A DNA stretch of 43,602 bases, taken from NCBI GenBank assembly GCA_003141415.1, contig PLLX01000173.1:1-43602 (forward strand), in the 5' to 3' direction. A model generated the notes under the pieces. The model saw nothing but the letters and a program-made list of their open reading frames with translations, made no database searches and was not told the origin of the DNA. Positions within the stretch are counted from its first letter, which is position 1. The number at the start of each line of letters is the position of its first letter. Below are positions 8,136 through 16,748 of this stretch, piece by piece. Both the position numbers and the translations under genes were made by a program. The stretch is from Bacteroidales bacterium (lineage in GTDB: Bacteria; Bacteroidota; Bacteroidia; Bacteroidales; VadinHA17).

Positions 8136-8481
8136 GTAGTTTTAGGTTTGATTTTCCACTGTTCCGGAGTCCCCTTTCCCCATTTTCCCAAATTCTCCGG
8201 AACATTTTATCCCCCTTCACTGTGAAGTATGTCAGTTGACCAACTTCTAATCAGCCCGAAGGGGGTTCTTTTATTCCGGTATGTGGTATCCGGTGTGCGG
8301 TAAGTCACTTATATAACCTCAAGCCGCACACCATATACCGGATTCTGGTTTAATAAAAATAGAACTTCTTCTACTTGTATTTTGACCTTAAATCTTGCAA
8401 ATTGCAGAGTAATTCGTATTTTCTTATTTCTAATTCGTAATTCGTAATTCGTAATTTCAAATTAGATGAAACAACAATGAT
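8136..8481. repeat. Intergenic region with three stem-loops and a tandem 8-mer
   Basis: No gene is seen. GTTCCGGAG at 8161-8169 pairs perfectly with CTCCGGAAC at 8195-8203, followed by ATTTTAT. CCCCCTTC at 8211-8218 pairs with GAAGGGGG at 8258-8265, followed by a T-rich TTCTTTTATT. The segment at 8276-8300 is mirrored by 8324-8341, built from CCGGTAT and GTGTGCGG words. At 8432-8456 the word TTCGTAAT is repeated three times in tandem just before the Gfo/Idh gene. Confidence 0.6.
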
Positions 8482-9750
8482 ATGAAAGAACTTAAATTAC
8501 CCAGGCGTAATTTTCTAAAAAAAACAGCTGCTGCAATTGTCGTTTTTACAATTGTACCCAGGCATGTATTTGGAGGAAAGGGCTATACTGTTCCAAGCGA
8601 TCAGCTTACCAAAGGCATTGTAGGAGTAGGTGGAATGGGGAGAGGCCATTTTGAATATGAAGGTACACGTCTCATCGCAGTATGTGATGTTGATAAGACT
8701 CATCTTGACCAGGCTATTGCAGCAGCAGGCGGAAATATCTCAGGCTACCATGATTTTCGTGAAATGATTGCAAGGCAGGATATAGATATAGTTCATATTG
8801 CCACTCCGCCACACTGGCATGGTATAATATCAAAAACAGCTGCTGAAGCCGGTAAGGATATCTGGTGTGAAAAACCAATGACCCGCACAATTGGTGAAGG
8901 AATAAAAGTGGTTGAAGCGGTTCAGAAAAATGGCAGGATGTTCAGACTTAATACATGGTTCAGGTTTAAAGATCAGTTTTATGGACTTGGAACAACTGTA
9001 AAGCCACTCAAGAAACTTGTCGATAGCGGGGTTCTTGGATGGCCACTCAAAGTAACAGTTAGCGGAATAACAGGTTATGACTGGAAATTCTATTGGAGGG
9101 GACTTTATAATCTCAAGCCAATGCCTGTTCCTCCGGAGCTCGATTATGACTTCTGGCTGGGACCTGCCCCTTATAAACCGTATAATCCCGAACGGGTTCA
9201 TACTAAGTTTCGAGGCTATTGGGATTATGATGGCGGCGGTTTAGGTGATATGGGTCAGCACTATCTCGACCCTGTTCAGTACCTTCTTGGTAAAGATGAA
9301 ACAGGACCTGTTTCTGTCGAAATTGATGCACCTGAACAAAATTATGATGCAGTAGGCTCATGGCGCAGGATTAGCTTCACCTATGCCGACGGATGCCAGA
9401 TAATTCTCGATGGTGAAAACCGCGATAAAGATGCTGCATATATTGAAGGACCTGATGGGAAAGTTTTTAAAGGATTCAGATCGGATATCCCTGATATTCA
9501 AAAACTGATTGATTCTCTTCCGGATCCGGCACCACAAATTGTAACATTCACCGAATCAGTTCTTACAAGGAAAAAGTTCGCACTAAATGAGGCAAATGGT
9601 CACAGATCATGTTCGATTGTAAACCTTGGTGTGATTGCACTAAGGCTCGGAAGAAATCTTAATTATGATCCTGTTAAACAGCAGTTTATTGATGATGAAG
9701 GAGCCAATAGGCTCATTAACCCTCCAATGCGTGGACCATGGAAAATCTGA
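8482..9750 (+). CDS. Tat-exported Gfo/Idh/MocA-family oxidoreductase
   Basis: A 422-residue protein. The N-terminus has a twin-arginine signal (PRRNFLKKTAAAIVVF, residues 6-21), so it is exported folded with its cofactor. A Rossmann motif GIVGVGGMGRGHF lies near residues 45-57. The catalytic block WCEKPMTRT carries the EKP lysine of the family, and later come DMGQHYLDPVQYLLG and a C-terminal INPPMRGPW. Gfo/Idh proteins are NAD(P)-dependent sugar dehydrogenases or reductases; exported members keep the nucleotide bound. Only 49 bases separate it from the 1599-residue gene containing DUF1080 domains, the partner family for 3-keto-glycoside cleavage. I infer that it oxidises or reduces a sugar hydroxyl/ketone in the periplasm for that partner. 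Substrate unknown. Confidence 0.92.
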   Translation: MKELKLPRRNFLKKTAAAIVVFTIVPRHVFGGKGYTVPSDQLTKGIVGVGGMGRGHFEYEGTRLIAVCDVDKTHLDQAIAAAGGNISGYHDFREMIARQDIDIVHIATPPHWHGIISKTAAEAGKDIWCEKPMTRTIGEGIKVVEAVQKNGRMFRLNTWFRFKDQFYGLGTTVKPLKKLVDSGVLGWPLKVTVSGITGYDWKFYWRGLYNLKPMPVPPELDYDFWLGPAPYKPYNPERVHTKFRGYWDYDGGGLGDMGQHYLDPVQYLLGKDETGPVSVEIDAPEQNYDAVGSWRRISFTYADGCQIILDGENRDKDAAYIEGPDGKVFKGFRSDIPDIQKLIDSLPDPAPQIVTFTESVLTRKKFALNEANGHRSCSIVNLGVIALRLGRNLNYDPVKQQFIDDEGANRLINPPMRGPWKI

Positions 9751-9799
9751 TTAATGTTAAAAATTGTTGAAGTGTTGAAAAGTTGAAAAAGTTGAAAAG

Positions 9800-12700
9800 A
9801 TGAAAATCCAAAGAATAGTTATTATCAGTTTTACTCTTCTGCTTCTTTCCCTGTCAGCTTACACGCAGGATAAAATGACCACTGAAACAAAAGTGGCAGA
9901 TCTTCTTGCCCGTCTGCCTGCTAATGACAACCAATTAACTGACAAGCTTATGGTCGAGATGTTGTCACTCGGAGAAACAGGAATGAATGAGATTTGCGAT
10001 CAGGTTATTCCTGCAGGAACGGGCGATGACACACGTCCAAGGTTCGCGATTGAAAGTCTTTCACGTTTTCTCTCTGGGAAAAATAAAGAAAATGTAAGAC
10101 CGATGTGGGAAAAAGTTTGTATTGGTTACGCTACAGACGAAACTGACTTTAGTGTTAAAGACTTTTTCATGAAACAACTTCAACTTTTTGGCGGGAGTGA
10201 GTCGGCTGAAGCCATGAAGATATATCTGATGAATAAGGAAATGTGCAATCCGGCACTTGCAGTAATCTCTGCCGTCGGTGGAAAAACAGCAGAAACTATA
10301 TTAACGGTATCACTTAAGAACAAAGATCTTCCATGTGCAGCTGCGGTCATGAACACCCTTGCATTGATGAAATCACAAGTTGCAGTAAATGAGTATATTA
10401 CCTGGGCTTCAATAGATGATATCAATATAAAAGCTTCTGCATTCAACGCGCTCGCCCAGAGTGGCAATCAACTAGCATATCCTGTTTTGCTAAGAGCAGC
10501 CAAAGAGGTTGAATATAAATGGGAAGCTACCGGGGCAACAGCTTCATTGCTTAACTATGCTAAGGTAGTTGGCCTGAATGGCAATGTCAGAACGATGGAT
10601 AAGATTTGCATGCTCATTATTTCAAAATGCGAAGATAATTCAACAATTCAAAACAAGACTGTCGCACTTGATACCTATGTAAACTTTCACGGTATAAATG
10701 CAATGACTGATATACTCAAAGCGGCCGCTAATTCAAACAGCAAATACAGAAATGCAGCTATCCGGATGTCGCTCAAAATTACGGGAACAGAAGTTGTGAA
10801 GAAATGGATTGAATATTTCCCAAAAGCAATTCCGGATGCAAAACCTGAAATCATCAATATGCTGGGTATAAGATCAGATCATTTGGCCTTGTCGCTTGTA
10901 ACTGCCTCATTATCAGATCATAATTTGAATGTCAGGAAGGAGGCTTCTGCGGCTGTTGTTAAGATAAACGGAAGCAAGTCTATCCCTGCATTGATAGATT
11001 ATATGATGAAATTCAGCAGCGAATCTGATCAGGAGGCTGCAAAATCCGCTCTCATGACGGTTTGTGGCAACGATAATATATCACTTCTTATCCCTGTTCT
11101 GAAAGGAGGAACTACTACTGCCAGAAAAAGTACGATTGAACTGCTGGACTGGAATAAAGGGAATAAGTATTTCAACGAGGTTTTCCCTTTTACTGCATCA
11201 GGTGAAGAACTTTTAAAAACAGCTGCTATTAAGGCACTTGCAAATCTAGCAAGACCTTCTGATCAGACAAAGCTAATTGACCTGCTCTCAAATACAGATA
11301 ATCAAGATTATATAAATGAAATCCAGACTGCCATCGCAGAGGCGGCAAATAAAATACCTGATCCTGAAAAGAGATCATCTGCTATCCTGAAAGCCATGGG
11401 AGGCAATATTCAAAAGGAAAAAATTATTCCAGTCCTTGCAAAGACAGGCGGACATGAAGCTATTAAAACTGTAAGTAAGGAATTTGAAAATGGGAATGCT
11501 GATATCCGTGATGTATGTTTTAAGACTCTTTCAACCTGGAAAGATTATTCAGCTTCTTCAGCATTGTTTGAGATATGCGCCTCCGGAGATAAAACTTATG
11601 AAGGGCCGGCATTTGAGGGATATGTCAACCAGATAAAATCTGCTGGTCTACCCGATGAACAAAAGTTGCTGCTACTCAGAAAGATTATGCCTTTTGCTTT
11701 GAGCCCCGAGCGTAAGAATGAAATCCTTACCGAAATAGGAAAATTCAAAACCTATCAGTCTCTTTATTTTGTTGCAAATTATCTTGAGGATTCTTCAACT
11801 TCGGCAACCGCTGCCAAATCTGCAATATATATAGCTCTTCCATTGGTAAATTCCAAAGGAGGCTTGTCTGGAGAGCTGGTAAAAGATATCCTTACCAGGG
11901 CTGTCGGAAAGCTGAAAGGTCAAGGGAGTGAATATGATAAAGAAATGGTGAACAAATATTTAGCTTCCATGCCATCCGAAGAGGGTTTTAAATCAATGTT
12001 TAACGGTAAAGATCTTGCAGGATGGCAGGGGCTCGTTGAAAACCCGGTTGCGAGGGCTAAGATGAAACCTGCCGAGCTGGCTAAAAAACAGATCCAAGCA
12101 AATAAAAAAGTATCTGGAAACTGGAGTGTTAAAGATGGTAATATTGTGTTTAATGGTGAAGGGGATAACCTTTGTTCAATAAAGGAATATGGTGATTTTG
12201 AAATGTTAGTGGACTGGAAAATCACTAAGAAAGGCGATAGCGGGATTTATCTGAGAGGTTCTCCTCAGGTCCAGATATGGGATACTTCGAGAGTAGATGT
12301 AGGTGCGCAGGTCGGCTCGGGTGGATTATACAATAACCAGACAAACCAGTCGAAACCTCTTAAAGTAGCTGACAATCCCGTCGGTGACTGGAATAGTTTC
12401 AGAATTGTAATGATCGGTGAGAAGGTATCAGTTTGGATGAATGGAGAACTTGTTGTTGATAATGTCACTTTGGAAAATTATTGGGATCGCAAGATCCCCA
12501 TCTTCCCAACAGGCCCCATAGAACTTCAGGCTCATGGTACTGATCTGGCATTCAGAGATATATATGTCAGGGAAATAGATGAAAAAGAATTCGATCTTAC
12601 CCCTGAAGAAAAATCGGAAGGATTTATTGCACTTTTCAATGGAAGAAATCTGAACGGCTGGGTGGGAGATACAATTGCCTATGGAGTTGATGATGGATTG

Positions 12701-14599
12701 TTAGTTACGATTCCATCCAAAGGAAATATAGGTAATCTTTATACTAAAAAAGAATACACTGATTTTATAATCCGGTTTGAATTTCAGCTTACTCCGGCTG
12801 CAAATAACGGTCTGGGCATCAGAGCTCCGTTGACCGGAGATGCAGCTTATGTGGGTATGGAACTTCAGATACTTGATGACACAGACCCTGTTTATGATAA
12901 CCTGCAGCCTTACCAGTATCACGGGTCGGTATACGGGGTAATTCCATCGAGAAGAGGATTCCTGAAACCAACAGGTGAGTGGAATTATGAGGAGGTTACT
13001 GCAAAAGGAACTCATATTAAGATTGTTCTTAATGGTACTGCAATTATCGATGGTGATATTGAAGAACCAGGAAATAACGGAACCTTGGATCATAAGGACC
13101 ACCCGGGATTGAAAAATAGTACTGGTCATATCGGATTCCTGGGGCATGGATCTCTTGTAAAATTCAGAAAAATAAGAATTAAAGATCTATCGCTTTCAGC
13201 CTTTTCACAAGTGAAACCACCTGATCCTTATGGCCCGGTTCCTTCAGAAAGGCAACTTGCCTGGCATGAAATGGAGTATTATATGTTTGTCCATTTTACA
13301 GTTAATACCTTCACTGATAAAGAGTGGGGTTATGGAGATGAAAATGAGTCTGTTTTCAATCCCACAGAAATAGATTGCAGACAATGGGCCAGAATTGCCA
13401 GGGATGCAGGTATGAAAGGCATCATAATTACAGCAAAGCATCATGATGGTTTTTGTTTGTGGCCATCAAAATTTACAAACCATTCTGTTAAAAATTCTAT
13501 CTGGAAGAATGGCAAAGGAGATGTATTACGGGAACTCCGTTCAGCCTGTGACGAATATGGATTGAAGCTCGGAGTTTATCTCTCACCCTGGGACAGGAAC
13601 AGTTCAATATATGGAACTCCGGAATATCTGACCTATTACCGAAACCAGCTCCGGGAGCTTCTTACGGAATATGGCGATATTTTTGAAGTCTGGTTCGATG
13701 GTGCAAACGGAGGTGACGGGTATTATGGAGGTTCAGGAGAGACACGAAAAATTGATAACAAAACTTATTACGATTGGGCAAATACCCACACGATAGTAAG
13801 AGAATTGCAGCCATCGGCAGTTATGTTCAGCGATGCTGGACCAGATATCCGATGGGTCGGTAATGAGAGCGGAATGGGTAGTATGACAAATTGGTGTCTA
13901 CTTAAAAAAGATGAAATGTATCCGGGAGGTGACTTCGCTAAAATCCTTGGAGAAGGTCATGAAGATGGTAACTATTGGGTCCCGGCTGAAGTTGATGTAT
14001 CAATACGTCCGGGATGGTTCTATCATAAAAATCAGGATTCACTTGTAAGGTCCCCTGCGAACCTGATGGAACTTTATTACTCTTCAGTGGGAAGGAACAG
14101 TAATCTGCTTCTGAATGTTCCGTCCGACAGGAGAGGACTTCTGCATGAGAACGATGTCAAGTCCCTTCTTGCTTTCAGGGAATTGCTAAAAAAAGAATTC
14201 GAAACCGATCTCGCAAGAGGGAAGACTGTAGTTGCATCATCATTCAGAGGACCAGGATATGAAGCTTCAAACGTGAATGATGGAAATCCGGAAACTTTCT
14301 GGGCCACAAATGATTTCCAGACTACCGGCGACATAATTGTCAACCTGGGAGCAGAAACAGAGGTGAACAGAATCGTACTTCAGGAATACATCAAGCTTGG
14401 GCAAAGAGTTCAGGAATTTAAGGTTTCAGCGTTTAATAATGGTGAATGGAAACAATTAATTGATGGCACGACAATTGGGCACAAAATAATTCGGAAATTT
14501 CCTGTTATAAAAACATCTAAAATAAAAATAACTATCAGTAAATCAAAAGCTTGTCCTGTTATTTCCAATCTGGAATTATACAGGTCCCCGGGGAATTGA
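9800..14599 (+). CDS. Secreted multidomain protein: HEAT repeats, 2x DUF1080, GH29 fucosidase, F5/8 type C
   Basis: 1599 residues, with a Sec signal peptide (basic MKIQR, hydrophobic core, about 22 residues). Residues about 30-720 are alpha-helical HEAT-like repeats. A DUF1080 domain (PF06439, 3-keto-disaccharide hydrolase, LamG-like fold) spans about 727-930, with FNGKDLAGW and GDSGIYLRG. A second spans about 940-1130, with FNGRNLNGW and NNGLGIR. A GH29 alpha-L-fucosidase domain follows (about 1140-1465), with FVHFTVNTF, the KHHDGF block (His1214, His1215, Asp1216) and EVWFDGANG, whose Asp1300 matches the family nucleophile. An F5/8 type C/CBM32-like domain ends the protein (about 1470-1597). 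It follows the Tat oxidoreductase by 49 bases, probably as an operon. The roles suggested are debranching and keto-glycoside hydrolysis on one polypeptide. No frameshift is seen. Confidence 0.93.
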   Translation: MKIQRIVIISFTLLLLSLSAYTQDKMTTETKVADLLARLPANDNQLTDKLMVEMLSLGETGMNEICDQVIPAGTGDDTRPRFAIESLSRFLSGKNKENVRPMWEKVCIGYATDETDFSVKDFFMKQLQLFGGSESAEAMKIYLMNKEMCNPALAVISAVGGKTAETILTVSLKNKDLPCAAAVMNTLALMKSQVAVNEYITWASIDDINIKASAFNALAQSGNQLAYPVLLRAAKEVEYKWEATGATASLLNYAKVVGLNGNVRTMDKICMLIISKCEDNSTIQNKTVALDTYVNFHGINAMTDILKAAANSNSKYRNAAIRMSLKITGTEVVKKWIEYFPKAIPDAKPEIINMLGIRSDHLALSLVTASLSDHNLNVRKEASAAVVKINGSKSIPALIDYMMKFSSESDQEAAKSALMTVCGNDNISLLIPVLKGGTTTARKSTIELLDWNKGNKYFNEVFPFTASGEELLKTAAIKALANLARPSDQTKLIDLLSNTDNQDYINEIQTAIAEAANKIPDPEKRSSAILKAMGGNIQKEKIIPVLAKTGGHEAIKTVSKEFENGNADIRDVCFKTLSTWKDYSASSALFEICASGDKTYEGPAFEGYVNQIKSAGLPDEQKLLLLRKIMPFALSPERKNEILTEIGKFKTYQSLYFVANYLEDSSTSATAAKSAIYIALPLVNSKGGLSGELVKDILTRAVGKLKGQGSEYDKEMVNKYLASMPSEEGFKSMFNGKDLAGWQGLVENPVARAKMKPAELAKKQIQANKKVSGNWSVKDGNIVFNGEGDNLCSIKEYGDFEMLVDWKITKKGDSGIYLRGSPQVQIWDTSRVDVGAQVGSGGLYNNQTNQSKPLKVADNPVGDWNSFRIVMIGEKVSVWMNGELVVDNVTLENYWDRKIPIFPTGPIELQAHGTDLAFRDIYVREIDEKEFDLTPEEKSEGFIALFNGRNLNGWVGDTIAYGVDDGLLVTIPSKGNIGNLYTKKEYTDFIIRFEFQLTPAANNGLGIRAPLTGDAAYVGMELQILDDTDPVYDNLQPYQYHGSVYGVIPSRRGFLKPTGEWNYEEVTAKGTHIKIVLNGTAIIDGDIEEPGNNGTLDHKDHPGLKNSTGHIGFLGHGSLVKFRKIRIKDLSLSAFSQVKPPDPYGPVPSERQLAWHEMEYYMFVHFTVNTFTDKEWGYGDENESVFNPTEIDCRQWARIARDAGMKGIIITAKHHDGFCLWPSKFTNHSVKNSIWKNGKGDVLRELRSACDEYGLKLGVYLSPWDRNSSIYGTPEYLTYYRNQLRELLTEYGDIFEVWFDGANGGDGYYGGSGETRKIDNKTYYDWANTHTIVRELQPSAVMFSDAGPDIRWVGNESGMGSMTNWCLLKKDEMYPGGDFAKILGEGHEDGNYWVPAEVDVSIRPGWFYHKNQDSLVRSPANLMELYYSSVGRNSNLLLNVPSDRRGLLHENDVKSLLAFRELLKKEFETDLARGKTVVASSFRGPGYEASNVNDGNPETFWATNDFQTTGDIIVNLGAETEVNRIVLQEYIKLGQRVQEFKVSAFNNGEWKQLIDGTTIGHKIIRKFPVIKTSKIKITISKSKACPVISNLELYRSPGN

Positions 14600-14634
14600 G
14601 TATATTATGGAGGAGAAGAGGAGAAAGAAGGAGA

Positions 14635-15309
14635 TTATTCAACATGAAACATTCTTGCAACTTTAACTGCTGCTGTAACTCTCTTTGTAAGACCCGACCA
14701 GTTTTTCTTAAGGATATGCTCTTTTGTAATGAGATTTGAACCTATTCCGACACATGTTACACCTGCATTAAACCATTCTGTTAAATTTTCAAGTGTTGGT
14801 TCAACACCGCCAGTTGGCATAATACTTGTCCAGGGACATGGGCCCTTAATTGCTCTGACAAAATCAGGTCCACCTACCGATGAACCAGGGAATATTTTAA
14901 CTATCTCGGCACCAAGCTCTTCTGCATAACTGATTTCTGAGAGTGTTCCACAACCTGGTATCCACAAGATCTTTCTCCGGTTGCTTACTTTTGCCATTTC
15001 AGGATTAAGTATCGGAGAAATAATGAAGTTAGCACCCAGCTGAATATATATGGAAGCTGTTCCGGCATCGACTATTGAACCTGCACCCATAACTAACCCC
15101 GGAACTTCTTTTTCGGCCCATTTATTAAGTTCACTGAATAATTCATGTGCATAATCACCACGGTTGGTGAATTCAAAAACTTTTATCCCGCCATCAAAGC
15201 ATGCTTTGATTACATTTCTGCATATTTCAGGATCTTTATGATAGAATATAGGCACAATGCCCACTTCCCGCATCTTAAGAATTACATCTATTCTTGTAAA
15301 TCGTGCCAT
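14635..15309 (-). CDS. KDPG/KHG-type 2-keto-3-deoxy acid aldolase
   Basis: A 224-residue cytoplasmic class I aldolase of the Eda family (2-dehydro-3-deoxyphosphogluconate / 4-hydroxy-2-oxoglutarate aldolase). The TIM-barrel blocks seen are GIVPIFYHKDPEICRNVIKA, VFEFTNRG with the catalytic Glu, GAGSIVDAGTASIYIQLGANFIISP, PGCGTLSE, and EIVKIFPGSSVGG with the Schiff-base Lys before the phosphate-binding loop, then MPTGGVEPT. The length is normal. It cleaves a 2-keto-3-deoxy acid (phosphate) to pyruvate plus an aldehyde. It is divergent from the SpmAB-GntP-glycerate kinase operon, consistent with a sugar-acid pathway; the exact substrate (KDPG, KDPGal or an unphosphorylated acid) is not clear. 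A good promoter lies 18-47 bases upstream. Confidence 0.9.
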   Translation of the reverse strand: MARFTRIDVILKMREVGIVPIFYHKDPEICRNVIKACFDGGIKVFEFTNRGDYAHELFSELNKWAEKEVPGLVMGAGSIVDAGTASIYIQLGANFIISPILNPEMAKVSNRRKILWIPGCGTLSEISYAEELGAEIVKIFPGSSVGGPDFVRAIKGPCPWTSIMPTGGVEPTLENLTEWFNAGVTCVGIGSNLITKEHILKKNWSGLTKRVTAAVKVARMFHVE

Positions 15310-15326
15310 AGTTTTTTTCGTTTACA

Positions 15327-15356
15327 CAAATGTATTTAAATTAGGATTAAAAGCAA
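15327..15356 (-). promoter_or_regulatory. Bacteroidetes-type promoter for the aldolase gene
   Basis: On the minus strand TTG (15354-15356) is followed after exactly 19 bases by TACATTTG (15327-15334), matching the Bacteroidetes consensus TTG-N19-21-TAnnTTTG. The start codon is 18 bases downstream of the -7 box. The -33 element lies inside a short imperfect repeat of the word TAAAGTCT. Confidence 0.65.
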
Positions 15357-15470
15357 AGTCTATAAAGTCTGTAAAGTCTATTAGGTGAGTGACCTTGACT
15401 TTCGACTTGTGCCTTTTGCCTGTTTACTTTCGTCTTTTTTCTTTTGTCTTTTGTCTTTTGCCTTTTATCT
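15352..15470. repeat. Two low-complexity tandem repeats
   Basis: The word AAAGTCT occurs three times at about 15355-15380, and CTTTTGT / CTTTTGC words recur at about 15431-15465. They fill the gap between the divergent aldolase and SpmAB-like genes and look like slippage-derived spacers; no gene is seen. Confidence 0.55.
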
Positions 15471-15506
15471 TCTATTATAATTATCTTAGCATCTCAATCT
15501 ATCAAC

Positions 15507-16739
15507 ATGGCCTTAAATTATATCTGGATTGCATTCTTTATTATTGGGTTCATTGTGGCTCTTGGTCAGTTGATATTCGCTGGTAATACTCAAGTATTCA
15601 ATGACCTGGTTAATTCTGTTTTTTCAAATGCAAAGACCGGATTTGAAATTTCACTTGGATTAACTGGTGCACTCACATTGTGGATGGGACTGCTTAAGGT
15701 GGGAGAGAAAGGCGGAGCTGTTGCAATTCTTGGGAAGCTTATAGGACCTCTATTTGAAAAACTTTTTCCAGGCTTACCGAAGGGTCATCCGGTTTACGGA
15801 TCAATTATGCTTAATATTTCTGCCAATATGCTTGGTCTCGATAATGCCGCAACCCCGATGGGACTTAAGGCAATGAAGGAGATGCAGGAGGTCAATCCCG
15901 ATAAGGAGACAGCTTCAAATGCCCAGATTATGTTCCTTGTTCTTAATGCAGCAGGTTTGACAATTATTCCGGTGAGCATTATTGTTTACAGAATGCAGCT
16001 TGGAGCAGTCAACCCGGCTGATATTTTTATTCCAATACTGATCTCGACTTTTGCAGCCTCTCTCACAGGGATGGTAAGTGTAGCTATAATTCAGAAAATC
16101 AATCTTTTCGATAAGGTAATACTCGCATATTTGGGAGGACTTTCAGCAATAATCTTAGGTATAATATTATATTTCAGCCGGCTTCCTAAAGACCAAATAT
16201 CAACCATTTCGACTTTTGCTGCAAACTTTATCCTAATGTCGGTAATTGTACTTTTTATCGTCCTGGCATTTATTAAAAAGGTTAATGTCTTTGATGCTTT
16301 TATTGAAGGGGCAAAGGAGGGATTTAATACTGCTATCAGGATCATACCTTTTCTTGTAGCAATTCTTGTAGCCATAGGAATTTTCAGAGCTTCAGGTACA
16401 ATGGATTTCATAATTGCTGGTATAACAAAGTTCTTTGCCTGGCTGGGTGTTGATACACAATTCACAGGCGCGCTGCCTGTCGCATTTATGAAACCACTTT
16501 CAGGAACCGGAGCCAGGGGTCTGATGATTGATGCAATGAAAACGAATGGACCAGACTCTTTCATTGGTAGATTGTCTTGCACCATGCAGGGAACCACCGA
16601 TACAACATTTTATATTGTTGCCGTTTATTTTGGTTCGGTAGGAATCAAAAATACAAGGTATTCGATAGGATGCGGGTTACTTGCTGATCTTGCAGGGTTT
16701 ACCGCGGCGATATTTATCGCCTATCTCTTTTTTACTTAA
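15507..16739 (+). CDS. SpmA/SpmB-like nucleoside-recognition (Gate) membrane protein
   Basis: I start at the ATG at 15507 (MALNYIWIAFF); an upstream in-frame start at 15444 would translate a repeat. The product is about 410 residues with some 10-12 hydrophobic helices. Two Gate (nucleoside recognition) domains are visible: the N-terminal half has GLTGALTLWMGLLKVGEKGG, GSIMLNISANMLGLDNAATP (SpmA-like) and the C-terminal half has PFLVAILVAIGIFRASG, KPLSGTGARG and CTMQGTTDTTFY (SpmB-like). In Bacillus, SpmA and SpmB are separate proteins of spore core dehydration; in Bacteroidetes the two are often one protein of unknown transport function. The gntP gene starts 9 bases after its stop, so it belongs to the same operon. 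An inner-membrane transporter role is inferred. Confidence 0.9.
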   Translation: MALNYIWIAFFIIGFIVALGQLIFAGNTQVFNDLVNSVFSNAKTGFEISLGLTGALTLWMGLLKVGEKGGAVAILGKLIGPLFEKLFPGLPKGHPVYGSIMLNISANMLGLDNAATPMGLKAMKEMQEVNPDKETASNAQIMFLVLNAAGLTIIPVSIIVYRMQLGAVNPADIFIPILISTFAASLTGMVSVAIIQKINLFDKVILAYLGGLSAIILGIILYFSRLPKDQISTISTFAANFILMSVIVLFIVLAFIKKVNVFDAFIEGAKEGFNTAIRIIPFLVAILVAIGIFRASGTMDFIIAGITKFFAWLGVDTQFTGALPVAFMKPLSGTGARGLMIDAMKTNGPDSFIGRLSCTMQGTTDTTFYIVAVYFGSVGIKNTRYSIGCGLLADLAGFTAAIFIAYLFFT

Positions 16740-16748
16740 ACTTCATCA

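Noticed and set aside
8432-8456. Possible CRISPR-like repeat
   Set aside because: Only three contiguous 8-base copies without spacers; it is a simple tandem repeat.
14551-14739. Cys-rich small open frame between the fusion gene and the aldolase
   Set aside because: It overlaps the 3' ends of both convergent genes in other frames, with no start signal or family resemblance.
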